Positions 26,745 to 37,175 of a stretch of 64,000 bases of DNA are shown here, one piece after another. The position numbers were made by a program, and so were the translations under genes. The first letter of the stretch is position 1. Every line of letters begins with the position of its first letter. Source of the stretch: Zeus faber (Eukaryota; Chordata; Actinopteri; Zeiformes; Zeidae); contig OY482859.1 in the NCBI GenBank assembly GCA_960531495.1, positions 31,309,406-31,373,405 of the forward strand, given 5' to 3'. Below the pieces are notes generated by a model, which saw only the letters and a program-made list of their open reading frames with translations, had not been told where the DNA came from and made no database searches.

Positions 26745-27575
26745 AGCTGTATACCGACACGTACAAGGGTGAGTTATAATAATGACAAGCCCTGGTTCAC
26801 AGCCAAACTCAAACAGCTTAATTTGAAAAAAGGGGATGTATTTCAGAGTGGCGACAGGAATGGGGTTGAAGTGGAAAAATAACCGTTTGGCAAGGCGGTC
26901 AGGGAAGCCAAATTGATTTATTCTACAAACCCTAACCTTCCAACGCTCTGAATGACTTTCGACTTGCAGATGAACTGAATAAAGCTTAATGTCGATATGA
27001 TTTGAAAGACAAAGCGACAGTTCGGACTCCATCTCCCAATCCCACAGACATCAGCCCTAGCACCTTCACCCAACTCCCCCTCACCAAGGTCTTCATCAGA
27101 GACTCTGCTGAAACAACAGCCTGAGCACACCCCTTCCCCCTTTCACACCTTTTCTCTCTATTCAGGAGAGAGACATTACATTACATTGCATTTAGCAGAC
27201 GCTTTTATCCAAAGCGACTTACAATTATTTAAACACCGACGGACGCAGCCATCAGGAGCAATTAGGGGTTAAGTGTCTTGCTCAAGGAGCCTGGGATTGA
27301 ACCAGCAACCTTTCGATCACTAGATCCAGCTCTACCGCCTGAGCTACCACCCCCCACGTCAACAGGCTCTTTAAAGGGTAGAACCCCAGAAGGCAGCTGG
27401 AGAAGACGCTCTCCCCCTCCACACTGAAACACTGTACAGACCAAATGTTTCCGGTGTTTCCGGGACATTTTTTATCACCTCTTTTGAGACCTGCAGGGTG
27501 CCAGCCTGCTTCAAAGCCCTCACCATCTTCCCTGTCCGAAAAAGCCAAGGATTACAGGTCTTAAACCCCTTCGCC
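26745..27575 (+). mobile_element. Rex/CR1-like LINE fragment with SINE insertion
   Basis: The plus strand reads, with breaks, NDKPWFTAKLKQLN then FGKAVREAKLIYS (the linker before RT in CR1/Rex LINEs). After the SINE it reads LEKTLSPSTLKHCTDQM-like RT-entry sequence and HFLSPLLRPAGCQPASK. No catalytic palm is present. Confidence 0.65.
27174..27356 (-). mobile_element. SINE copy inserted in a LINE fragment
   Basis: Nearly the same as 5246-5453: CATTTAGCAGACGCTTTTAT at the left, TGAGCTACCACCCCCCACG at the right. On the minus strand box A-like TAGCTCAGGCGG and box B-like GGTTCAATCCC are intact. It lacks about 25 bp of the middle. Confidence 0.85.
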
Positions 27576-27829
27576 ACTTGCACTCAAAGACATAAATCTA
27601 CTGGCAATGTTCCATATTGGTGTCATGTGGGAAAGGGATCCAGTCTTGATGTTCCATAAAAGTCGTTCTTTAACTTTTCCCCACCCTCGATTGAGTGTCA
27701 TTTCCGGGTAAATGCCGGTACGGCTATGAATAGAAGTGTGTGGGAATGGAAGCAGTAACATTGCCGTAAGCAGGTCTGGAGTCGTATCCAAATAAAGCCC
27801 AAATAGTGGGTGTGAGGGTGCGTACTGGC

Positions 27830-28160
27830 GCCGGGCCAGGGAATGAGGAGGAGGCAGGCAGAGGCGAAACAGCGCCGGTTGGCGTGTTTATTAAGTGTTC
27901 TTTTTAAAATCGGTGGCTCGTGGGCCAAAAGAGGAACTCAGGGGCTCGCAGGCCAATATATACAAAGTTCGTGCGGAATTACAGTTACAATTTCTGCGGT
28001 CTGTCCAGCAGTTTACCTTTCAGCGGAACTCGCCCTGGGCGTCTCGTCTCTCCTGCACGCTGATCTTTACTGCGGGGACAAACAAACAATTATTCCTTCC
28101 TCTTTTGGGATTAGGCGAATCAGCGGAGTCCCTCCTTTGATTCGCCTGATCCACAGCAGC
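27830..28160 (-). repeat. Interspersed repeat, inverse copy of 19535-19990
   Basis: GAGGAGGAGGCAGGCAGAGG CG, GTGTTTATTAAGT and a palindrome at 28102-28150 (GGATTAGGCGAATCAGCGGA against TTTGATTCGCCTGATCC) match the other copy in inverse orientation. Confidence 0.65.
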
Positions 28161-28685
28161 TGACCGTGGCGCTCAGCTGCAAACACGAGAAACTGAAACA
28201 CGTCCAGATTCTACGGAGACAGGTCTTTGTATGCTTAAATTGTATTATTTCTGTTCTTAAAAGTGCCGCTCAGACCCTAGACATGTTTTTTATAGTTAGG
28301 GGCGCGGTGTGGGGACATCAGCACAAGCGATTTGCTTGAAGGCTGCATCGCAGCATGGAGCTGGAGGGAGCGAGGGGACAGGGAGAGGTAGAGCGTTCCT
28401 TTTCCGGAGGTAGAGAGGGTAGGACAGGTGGAAAATGATCACAATAATTAAATAACTGGGTTAGGGTTATTGCTTCCGGGAACCGGGGCTCTGTCAGCAG
28501 AGGGAACTGAGACGTCCGGGAGGGGCAGGGATACAGGGAATGATGTGCTGGCCTAAAAAAACAACTTATTCTGTTGCCTAGTCTCACGCGCTAATACACA
28601 CCTCTCGCGTGATTATTATGTAATGTATCCGTAACAGTCATCTAAGTGGGACCAGACTCCATACGGAACTTATCCATCCCAGAGG
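28161..28685. other. GC-rich, no gene recognised
   Basis: Purine-rich patches at 28345-28430. No supported gene. It may be the 5' region of the LINE that follows. Confidence 0.35.
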
Positions 28686-28925
28686 GTTGTGGCAGTTTTG
28701 CCTACCACACGCCGTTTTCAGGGACCTCCGGCACAGGGACAGACCACGGGGTTGTAGACACACCAGTTTATTGTAGAGAGTGGTCTAGTTGGAATAAGCC
28801 CAGGAGCAGTTGGACATGGGTGATGAGAAGGGCTCCTTTCCTGAGTGTGTGTGGGGGTAGGGGTGTGGGTGTGGCGGACTAAGGGGCGTGGTCAAGCCGT
28901 GACTGCAGACAACAGCACGGTTCCC
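28686..28925 (+). mobile_element. Left end of the GTGGCAGTTTCGCC TIR family
   Basis: TGTGGCAGTTTTGCCTACCA to AAGCCCAGGAGCAGTTGGAC matches 38088-38275 nearly base for base in direct orientation. The right end is not present. Confidence 0.7.
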
Positions 28926-29261
28926 TTTCCCGACTGGGGGAGGGGTCCGACGGTCAGGAGCACCCGGCCGAGTTCCATCTGGGGGCAGTCCTGGGGTGCG
29001 AGCAGTGCCCGCACCCCTGCCCAGACATCTGCGCATCTGAAGGGGGACAGAGAGGGGGCAGCACGGGAAGGGGAGAGGGTGTCCCGCGGCACCACAGGAC
29101 CTGGCTGGTCCAGCCTTTCACTCAGCGCCCTGCCCTTCCCGTGTCCCTGTACATGTGCCACTTGTGGGAGTCTCTGCCCACTGGTAGGGGAGGGAGGACC
29201 GGGAGGGCAGTGCTCTCCTGGCTCGGCTGCTGTCCCTTGGAATTCCTCTGCTGCCGGACCT

Positions 29262-29702
29262 ACATCAATGCTAATTGTCGGCTCCTCCATGGTTCGGCAC
29301 ATCACCCTCCCTGCTGCTAAAACCCTTTGCTACCTGGGTGCCCGCGTCCAGGATATAGACTCAAAAATCCCACAGCTGCTGGATGAAAACCCATCTACCT
29401 CCACTTTTCTCATCCACGTCAGAACCAACGATCTCAGAAACCAACACTCGGAGACACTTAAAGAAAACTTTACGAAGCTTATTGACAGTCTTCTACAGTC
29501 GGACCGCCGGTTCATCATCTCCAGCCCGCTGCCGTGTCCCAGCTTTGGAGACGTAAAATTCAAGCCTGTCCTTGAGCTACACACAAGGCTAAAGGGATAC
29601 TGCTGCTCCCTCAACATACCGTTTGGTGAGTCCGATCCACCTTTACTGACAATAATGACACTGACAATGTCACTTTGCTTTGCAAAATTCCTGTTATTAT
29701 AA
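29262..29702 (+). CDS. LINE ORF1, SGNH-esterase-like domain
   Basis: The open frame runs from at least 28845 to 29702. The C-terminal 147 codons start MLIVGSSMVRHI, a GDS-like first block, and include HVRTNDLRNQHS, where the usual GxND block reads RTND. Esterase domains of this type are known in ORF1 of CR1/L2 LINEs. There they are thought to help the RNP or membrane contact; the exact role is not settled. The upstream part has a Cys-rich PCPCTCATCGSLCP stretch that may be a degenerate zinc-finger region. Gly to Arg in block III suggests loss of activity. Confidence 0.65.
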   Translation, partial: TSMLIVGSSMVRHITLPAAKTLCYLGARVQDIDSKIPQLLDENPSTSTFLIHVRTNDLRNQHSETLKENFTKLIDSLLQSDRRFIISSPLPCPSFGDVKFKPVLELHTRLKGYCCSLNIPFGESDPPLLTIMTLTMSLCFAKFLLL

Positions 29703-29719
29703 ACCATAGACCAAAATCA

Positions 29720-30635
29720 CATAACTTCCCTGTAACATACAGGAATCTAAACAACTCCCTACCGGTTCGGACTCCAACTATCAGTCCCCCGCAAAGCCAT
29801 GCAACCAGAACAATAAAAATGGCTCAAACTAATCAGGTCACAAGCTTATAAGTCATTTTTAGTTAATGAGCTTATAAGTACCCATAACCTGGATTTCTCT
29901 CTACTGACTGAGACCTGACTGAGACCTGTCTGGACAGAAAAGGCACAGTCTCACTCATTGAGACAGCACCTCCGAATTTAAAGTTCATCCAAACCACAAG
30001 AGCTGATAAGAGAGTGGGTGGAATAGCTGTTGTCTACTCTGATATCTATACCTGCAAGGAAATCCTCCTTGGAGAATTCACGTCTTTTGAACACCTTGCT
30101 ATATCTATAAACTGCAATCATTCCTGTCTATCGGCCACCAAAATCTAAATGTGGCTTTCTTGATGAATTCTCTGAGCTCCTGTCCAAAGTCTCCACTGAT
30201 TATGATTGTGGAATTATCTCAGGTGATTTTAATATTCATCTTGACAGTCAAATAGACCCAGATGCTCAACACTTCATTAGCCTGTTGGAAGTACTTGACC
30301 TCACTCAGCATGTTCCTGGACCCACCCACAATAAGGGGCATACTCTGGACTTGGTCATATCAAAAAGACTTAATATCACTGTACCCTGTGTCATAGATCT
30401 TGCTATTTCAGATCACTGTTGCATATTCTTTGACATGTCTGCTCGTATCATTATCAGTTATACCATTGAAACCTTTGAGAGAATTGCAAATGAGTTACCG
30501 CTCTTAATAGCATCATCAACTGAGGATCCTGTGAACAACTTCAACTACAAAATACAAATATATATTTGATAACATTGCACCTGTTAAAACTAAAAACATA
30601 GAAAAACAAAAAGCCCCCCAAAAAAAGCGGTTGTT
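29720..30635 (+). pseudogene. LINE ORF2 endonuclease fragment
   Basis: Broken frames include LDFSLLTET (29885), a PVYRPPKSKCGFLDEFSELL block (30127) and ISGDFNIHLDSQ at 30216-30255 (GDFN motif). DLVISKRLNI and ISDHCCI follow (SDH motif). This is a complete set of APE endonuclease blocks with several stops. Confidence 0.8.
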
Positions 30636-30819
30636 AGGCAGCTGAAGGGGCCAAGAAAGGAGCGTCCACGTCGCGGCCCTGGGAGTATTGACGAGATCGA
30701 CAAGCTCTACAAGATACTGCTAATCCTATCACCACTACAAGCAACAGTTACAAGCCACAAGCTACGCTGAAAGCTGCAGGCTACAAGCCACAAAGCTACA
30801 GAACACAAGAGAAAACATC

Positions 30820-31149
30820 ATGCCTGGAGATAGACACAAAGGTCGATGTCGGAAAAGAGGAACCTCCTCAAGACCAGCATTGACAGTCATATCTGTGAAC
30901 ATTGAAGGGTTCTCCTCTGCAAAACAAACCATCTTAGCCGACCTTTGCAGCAAACAACACTGTGATGTTCTCTGCTTGCAAGAGACTCACAGAGGGAGTG
31001 AAAATAACCGCCCCACCATACCAGGAATGGTCCTGACCACTGAGCGACCTCACCGGCAGTACGGCAGTGCTATATTTGTAAAAACAGGGTTAGCTAGAGA
31101 AGATACAGATATGTCAGACGACCATGACATCGAAGTCCTATCTGTTTAG
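30820..31149 (+). pseudogene. Endonuclease N-terminus of the nested LINE
   Basis: The frame starts MPGDRHKGRCRKRGTSSRPA and continues LTVISVNIEGFSSAKQ and VLCLQETHRG (Mg-binding Glu block of APE endonucleases). A TAG at 31147-31149 ends it. The same frame then runs to about 31195 (SVYKPPSVDF), where a frameshift moves the GDFNSHS block (31246) into the frame of the next entry. Two lesions therefore separate this piece from the RT frame. Confidence 0.85.
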
Positions 31150-31286
31150 CTAAGCAGTGCTGTAGTAACATCTGTCTATAAACCACCATCTGTAGACTTT
31201 ATATTTTCCCAGCCAATCCCCAAAGCAAACCACAGATCATCATTGGGGACTTCAACAGCCACAGCACCCAGTGGGGCTACCCTGAA

Positions 31287-33620
31287 ATGAACAAAGATGG
31301 AGAAGCAGTAGAGGACTGGATGGATACTAACCAACTAAGTGTTATCCATGACCCCAAGCTACCACACTCGTTTATCAGTGCTCGCTGGAAACGTGGCTAC
31401 AATCCAGACCTCATCATGGTCACAAGTAACATCGCTGGACTGTGTAAAAAGATTGTGCTGGACCCTTTTCCATCAAGCCAACACCGTCCCATTGGGATCC
31501 AAATTAATGCAGCTGTAGTCCCAACCATTGTGCCCTTTAAAAGGCATTTAAACTACAAGAAAGCAGACTGGAAAGGCTTCACCAACGAGCTGGAAGAGAA
31601 AATCAAAAATATAATACCAGTTAGCAAGAACTACGACCAATTTGCTAACCTGGTGTTGAAAACTGCTCGGAAACACATCCCACGAGGCTGTAGAGTTGAA
31701 TATATACCTGGGCTTTCAAAGGACTGTGCAGGACTCTATGACAACTATGTCAGCATGTTTGAAGCAGATCCCTTCTCAGATGAAACATCTGCCCAAGCCG
31801 AAAAGGTGATGGAAAACATTGCCCAAGAGCGAAGCAAGACCTGGAATGCTCTTATTGAGTCCACAGACATGTCAAAAAACAGCAAGAAAGCATGGACACT
31901 TATTCACAAGCTAGGGGGTGATCCTAAAGCAGCTCCTCAACACCAAAAAGTCACTGCCAACCAAGTTGCCAACCAATTGCTCTTGAATGGAAAGAGTGGA
32001 AAAAGAGGAAAAAAGACCAAGCTGAACCGCAAGAAATACATCGAGGACCCTGCTTTTACAAGACAGCTTACTATGGAAGAGCTGGAAGGGGGAATCTCTA
32101 CCCTCAAACCAGGAAAGGCAATCGGATTGGATAACATCGCAACCGAACAGATCAGGCACTTCGGTCACAAGGCAAAGACATGGCTTCTACAGCTTTACAA
32201 TGAGTGCTTAACAACACACAAACTCCCTAACATCTGGAAGAAAGCCCACATTATAGCACTGCTGAAACCTGGGAAAGATCCATCTGCTCCCAAGAACTTC
32301 AGACCAATCGCACTTTTGAGTCATACCTACAAGCTTTTCGAACGTCTGATCCTCAACAGAATTGGCACCTTTGTTGACAAACACCTCATCCCTGAACAAG
32401 CAGGTTTCCGCCCTGGCAAGTCGACAACTAGCCAAGTACTCAACCTCACTCAGTACATCGAAGACGGCTATGAGGAAGGGATGGTAACTGGTGTAGTGTT
32501 TGTCGACCTCTCAGCTGCTTATGACACAGTCAACCACAGACGTCTCCTCAGCAAGATCCTGGAGACCACAAGGGACATCCATCTGACAGAACTGATCGAA
32601 AGCATGCTTGAAAACAGGAACTTTTTTGTTGAGCTTGGAGGAAAGAAAAGCAGGTGGCGAAGACTCAAGAATGGCCTTCCACAGGGAAGTGTGCTTGCCC
32701 CACTTCTCTTTAACATCTACACCAACGACCAACCAAAAAGTGCAGACAATCGCCGCTTCATCTATGCAGACGACCTTGGCATAGGTGCACAAGCCACTGA
32801 CTTCAAAGTTGTGGAAGACAGACTCTCAAATGCACTGGCAGAGCTAACACCTTACTATGAAGAGAACCACCTATGTGCAAATCCATCTAAGACACAGGTG
32901 TGTGCCTTCCACCTGAGAAATCGTGAAGCCAAGCGCCAACTGAAGGTCAACTGGTCAGGAACATCCCTCGAACACTGTGAGCACCCGCTCTACCTAGGGG
33001 TAACCCTGGACAGATGCCTCTCTTTTAAGACCCACATTGAGAAGACCAAGTGTAAAGTGAGTGTGAGGAACAACATCATCCGCAAGCTCACTGGAACAAC
33101 CTCGGGTGCTAACTCACAGGCTCTGAAAGCAACCGCACTGGCTCTCTGCTACTCAGCTGCCGAGTATGCCTGCCCAGTAGGGGAGCGAGCTGCCCATGCC
33201 AAGAAGTTGGACCCCGCCCTCAATGCTAGCTGCCGCCTTATCACAGGCTGCCTGAAACCAACACCTACAGAACGGCTATACATCCTGGCAGGCATAGCCC
33301 TACCAGAGATACGACGAAATGCAGCAAGCAAGAAAGAGCAGCAACAACAGTCCAGTGATCAAAGACATCCTCTCTTCGGCCATGTGCCAGCCAAAAGCTG
33401 CCTTAAATCCAGAAAAAGTTTCCTGAAGAGCGTCCCACCTCTCAGAACACCGAGCGCAAGCAGTGAAAAAGTCACTCGGTGGGAAGAAAGACTTGACAAC
33501 CTCCCACCAGAAACAACAATGGAGCTAAAGGCGAGCGAGGCACTGCCCCCTGGAGCAGACACCAACTACGCAGTGTGGAAATGCCTTAACAGACCAAGAT
33601 CTGGTGTTGGACGTGCATAA
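31287..33620 (+). CDS. Endonuclease C-terminus and RT of the nested LINE
   Basis: 777 codons without a stop, the longest frame in the window. It opens inside the endonuclease (RRGYNPDLI-like block at 31394, SQHRPIG at 31480). It carries the complete RT: LLKPGKDPSAPKNFRPIALL, PEQAGFRPGKS, VFVDLSAAYDTVNHRRLL, NGLPQGSVLAPLLFNIYTND and FIYADDLGIGAQ (YADD palm). A thumb block YLGVTLDRCLSFKTH follows. It would copy LINE RNA at a nicked target. A TAA at 33618 cuts off the last 62 codons, which stay open to 33806 and include CDCGTGPQTMEHLLICP, a likely Cys/His RNA-binding segment. The family resembles jockey/I-type elements widespread in invertebrates and fish. Confidence 0.9.
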   Translation: MNKDGEAVEDWMDTNQLSVIHDPKLPHSFISARWKRGYNPDLIMVTSNIAGLCKKIVLDPFPSSQHRPIGIQINAAVVPTIVPFKRHLNYKKADWKGFTNELEEKIKNIIPVSKNYDQFANLVLKTARKHIPRGCRVEYIPGLSKDCAGLYDNYVSMFEADPFSDETSAQAEKVMENIAQERSKTWNALIESTDMSKNSKKAWTLIHKLGGDPKAAPQHQKVTANQVANQLLLNGKSGKRGKKTKLNRKKYIEDPAFTRQLTMEELEGGISTLKPGKAIGLDNIATEQIRHFGHKAKTWLLQLYNECLTTHKLPNIWKKAHIIALLKPGKDPSAPKNFRPIALLSHTYKLFERLILNRIGTFVDKHLIPEQAGFRPGKSTTSQVLNLTQYIEDGYEEGMVTGVVFVDLSAAYDTVNHRRLLSKILETTRDIHLTELIESMLENRNFFVELGGKKSRWRRLKNGLPQGSVLAPLLFNIYTNDQPKSADNRRFIYADDLGIGAQATDFKVVEDRLSNALAELTPYYEENHLCANPSKTQVCAFHLRNREAKRQLKVNWSGTSLEHCEHPLYLGVTLDRCLSFKTHIEKTKCKVSVRNNIIRKLTGTTSGANSQALKATALALCYSAAEYACPVGERAAHAKKLDPALNASCRLITGCLKPTPTERLYILAGIALPEIRRNAASKKEQQQQSSDQRHPLFGHVPAKSCLKSRKSFLKSVPPLRTPSASSEKVTRWEERLDNLPPETTMELKASEALPPGADTNYAVWKCLNRPRSGVGRA

Positions 33621-33806
33621 GCCACTCTTGCCAAATGGGGATACCTGAGTGACGGGGACGCTGTGTGTGACTGTGGAACTGGACCACAGACCATGGAGCA
33701 CCTCCTGATATGTCCGCTGCTGGAACAGCCCTGCACAGCATCGTACTTAGCAGAGTTTAATGAGAAGGGACAGCAATGTGTTCAGCTGTGGCTGAACCAC
33801 ATCTAG
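33618..33806 (+). pseudogene. C-terminal Cys/His segment after the premature stop
   Basis: In frame with the RT after TAA: KWGYLSDGDAVCDCG, MEHLLICPLLEQPC and CVQLWLNHI then TAG. The C-x-C...H-x4-C spacing is that of the C-terminal zinc-knuckle-like region of many LINE ORF2 proteins. Confidence 0.75.
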
Positions 33807-33860
33807 CCAAGCCCTGTAACTGACTGTTTTGTGGACACGACAAGAAGAAGGCAGCTCAAG

Positions 33861-35370
33861 AGAGAGTGTGGCGCCAGGCAGACGAAAATGGAGAAAGACA
33901 AAGCTTCAGGTTCATCATGAAATTTACAAGGATAGACGCAATAAATACAATATAGAAATTAAACAGGCCAGACAGTCTTTGTTCTCTAAAATCATTTATG
34001 AAAACCACAACAATAGTAAAGTGCTCTTCTCCACTGTTGACTGACTTATTAATCCACCATCTACAACCCCGTCAGAGATGCTCTCCACTGAAAAATGTGA
34101 AGAGTTCGCTACATTCTTCAGTTACAAAATTATATCTATCAGACAGAATATTAGTGCCTTAGCATCCAGAAATTAACCTACCCTAAAGGTCACCAGTAAT
34201 TTGACTGCTTCCATGTCTCACTTCGTCCCCGTAGACATAAAAAGACTGGACGATATTGTTGGTCAGCTCAGGTCCTCCACCTGCTGCACATAAACACTGA
34301 TGCTAAAAAACGATCTTTCTTCTGCTCCTGGATCTCAGTGCTGCCTTTGACACTGTTGACCATCACATTTTATTAGCGAGATTACAAACATGGGTTGGTC
34401 TTTCTGGCCCGGTTCTAAACTGGGTCAAAACCTACCAACAGGACAGGCAGTTCTTTGTGTCCAATGGAGATTTTGTGTCGAACAAAGTGGATATTATATG
34501 TGGAAAGCCCCAAGGTTCGATTCTGGGCCCATTATTGTCTAATCTCTATATGCTCCCACTTGCACATAAGAAACACAAAATAAATTACCATAATTATGCA
34601 GATGATTCACAACTGTACAAAGTTCAAAGTGTTTTATTTGTCAAGTGTACAGTACAACACAAGGTCATTCGGTACAATGAAATTTTTGGGGCATGACAGG
34701 CAACAACTGCATAGTGGGCATTAAAAAAAACCATACAAATACATATCCCTATCTCCTGATGACTTACTCCCCATACACTTCCTCACTCAGTGTAATGATA
34801 TTAATGTGTGGATGTCACAGAACTTTTTACAACTGAACAAAGACATAACAGAAATACTCATCTTTGGTGCAAAGGCTCAAAGATAGAAAATTGCAGCTCA
34901 TCTCAGTTCTATGTCCCTGGAGAGCAAGAATGAAGCCAAAACTCTGGGTAGACAGGGATCTAAATTTTAAGAGCCATATCAATCACACCACAAAATCAGC
35001 CTTCTACCATCTAAAAACATTTCAAAATTGAGAGGCTTCCTGTCAAAAGTAAACTAAAAAATTAATCCATGCATTCTTAACAGGTAGACTACTGTAATGG
35101 CCTATTCACCAGCCTCCCAAAATCAGTTGTGTAGCGTCTACATTTATGGCCTTGCACCTCAGTACATAAAATAAATGCTAATTATACATGAACCAGCAAG
35201 AACTCTCAGGTCCACATGCAGTGGTCTTTTAACTATCCCTCGTACAAACTCTAAAGCAGGGGAGGCTGCCTTCTGAATCTATGCCCCAAGTAAATGGAAC
35301 ACCCTGCAGAGGGACCTGAGAGAGGCCCCACACTGAACACTTTTAAAAGCAGGTTAAAAACCTTGCTGTT
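33861..35370 (+). pseudogene. LINE ORF2 continuation (linker, RT, C-terminus)
   Basis: It resumes directly after the nested LINE with WRKTKLQVHHEIYKDRRN. The palm region reads FLLLDLSAAFDTVDH (34316, with frameshift), GKPQGSILGPLLSNLYMLPL (34497-34560) and NYADDSQLYK (34590). A short foreign piece at 34620-34740 follows, and then TFKSRLKTLLF near 35335, the usual LINE C-terminus. It is interrupted by many stops. Confidence 0.8.
34620..34740 (-). mobile_element. Short LINE-tail insertion in RT
   Basis: GTTCAAAGTGTTTTATTTGT CAAGTGTACAG interrupts the RT directly after the YADD block. It resembles a minus-strand LINE tail such as 47001-47057, with a T-run of the opposite strand at the right end. 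The sequence TACAAA occurs at both sides. Confidence 0.5.
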
Positions 35371-35404
35371 CAGTGCAGTCTATGACCGATTTCTGTGTGT
35401 GTCT

Positions 35405-35992
35405 GGGTTTCTGTTGTTGCTGCTGCTTCTGTTGCTATTTCTGTTGTTGGTGCTAGTTTTGCTGCTGCTGTTGTTGCTATTGTTGTTGTTGTTGCTGCTT
35501 GTGTTGTTGTTCTGTTGCTGCTGCTCTGTTGTTTCTGTTGTGAGATTACAGTGAGGGGATCACAAGAAGGGTGTGTTTTCAGAGAGAGAGTCTTCAAGGA
35601 TCTCCCTCCCGAGGTCTGAATGAAAACTTGATTCGCAATTTAGGGACGCTAATGCACCGTGACTGGATAGACATGAGATGGTACACACTGTTGAAATTTC
35701 TGTTTCGGGTGAGGGCTACCACTTCCACTTTCTTTGTGTGTGCGTAATGTTGTTGAATCGTTTCCCAACTTTACCTGATTTGAATTAGGGAATTTGGATT
35801 GTTCGCACTGTGATATCTTTGTGATCCTTGATATCCCATCTCCACTGTAGTTGTAGCTGCTTTTTTCATTGGTGTTGCTGTTGTTTCTGTGCTGCTGATG
35901 TTTCAGCTGTTGTTGCTGGTGCTGTTGTTGCTGCTGCTGCTGTTTCTGTTGTCTCTGTAGCTGCTGCTATTGCTGCTGCTGTTGTTGTTGCC

Positions 35993-36026
<34 letters not shown>

Positions 36027-36112
36027 TTGTTCTTTTTGTTTCTATTCCTGCTGTTGTTGTTGTTTCTGATGTGAGATTAAAGTGATAGGATCATAAGAAG
36101 GGTGTGTTTTTC

Positions 36113-36145
<33 letters not shown>

Positions 36146-37060
36146 GTCAAGAGGATCTCCCTCTCGAGGTTTGAATGAGAACTTGACCAGTAATTTTACA
36201 GATGTTAATTAAAGCCCTGTGATTGGAATGAGATGAGATGGTGCACACTGTTGACTCAATACAAATGAGGAGATTTACGGTTCCGGTGAGAGCGACCACT
36301 TCCGGTTCGGATGACGTCTTTGTGTGTGCGTTACTTCGTTGAATCGTCTCCCAACTCTACATGATTTTGGATTAGGAAATTCGGATTGTTCGCACTGTGA
36401 TATGTTTACAATTTCCTTGACTGAACTGTTTTTCAGATTTGGGAAGGTGGACTTTGGCCTGGCTAGTGCTAGTTGTTGCTGCTGCTGTGATTCTGCTGTT
36501 TTTGTTGTTGCTGCTGGTGTTGTTGTTGCTGCTGTTGTTGTTGTTTCTGTTGTTGTTTCATTTGCTGCTGCTGTTGTTTTTGCTGCTGTTTCTGCCATAG
36601 TTGTTGCTGCATTTTCTGTTGGTGTTTCTGTTGTTTCTATGCTGCTGCTGTTTCAGCTGTTGTTTCTGTTGTTGCTGCTGCTGTGGTTGATGCTATTGTT
36701 GCTGCTGCTGTTGTTGTTGCTGTTTTTGTTGCTGTTGGTGTTGTCCATGCTGCTGTTGTTGTTGTTGCTGCTGCTGCTGTAGTTGTTGTTTCTGTAGCTG
36801 CTGCTATTTCTGCTGCTGTTGTTGTTGTTTCTGCTGTTGCTGCTGTTGTAGTTGTTTTTGCTGTTGTTTTTGTTGTTGCTGCTGCTGTTGTTGTTGTTTC
36901 TGTGGCTGCTGCTGCTGTTGTTGCTGCTGTTGTTGTTTGCTGTTGCTGTTGTTGCTACTGCAGTTGTAATGGCTTTTGTTGTTGTTTTTGTTGTTGGTTT
37001 AGTTATTTTTGTTGTTATTGCTGTTGCCTTTGTTGTTGCTGTTGTTTCAAGGGCTTTCTT
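35405..37060 (+). repeat. CTG/TTG trinucleotide blocks in the LINE 3' UTR
   Basis: Three blocks of mixed (CTG/TTG)n lie at about 35405-35540, 35850-36070 and 36470-37050. They are separated by two homologous spacers that start TGAGATTACAGTGAGGGGAT (35541) and GTGAGATTAAAGTGATAGGA (36071), 531 bp apart. The long Val, Leu or Ala frames across it are repeat artefacts. The same kind of block begins at 63950 in inverse orientation, so the array belongs to the LINE family. Confidence 0.85.
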
Positions 37061-37175
37061 TTGAAATGACCATCTGACAACTATGTTCTATTTTGTTTTT
37101 GTATTTCTTTGTAAAGCGCATTGTGTTGCCCTGGAATTAAATGCCCTTTATAAATAAAGTGTGACTTGACTTGAC

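Larger units (their letters stand above)
30636..33860 (+). mobile_element. Nearly full-length non-LTR element with 12-bp TSD
   Basis: AGGCAGCTGAAG (30636-30647) and AGGCAGCTCAAG (33849-33860) flank the insertion. It holds a start at 30820, an endonuclease and a reverse transcriptase in one original frame, and a C-terminal Cys/His segment. It interrupts ORF2 of the L2/CR1-type LINE exactly between endonuclease and RT. There is no long poly(A); the end reads GACACGACAAGAAG. Confidence 0.85.
28926..37175 (+). mobile_element. L2/CR1-type LINE with esterase ORF1, split
   Basis: Layout: GC-rich 5' part, ORF1 with an SGNH-esterase domain (29262-29702), ORF2 endonuclease (29720-30635), insertion of another LINE (30648-33848), ORF2 continuation with RT (33861-35370), and a 3' UTR of CTG/TTG-rich blocks (35400-37060) ending AATAAAGTGTGACTTGACTT. 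The 3' end recurs in inverse orientation at 63823-64000. ORF2 is broken by several stops. Confidence 0.8.

Noticed and set aside
35294-37069. Long Leu/Val/Ala-rich open frames that look like membrane proteins
   Set aside because: They read through CTG/TTG repeat blocks in three frames; this is a repeat artefact.
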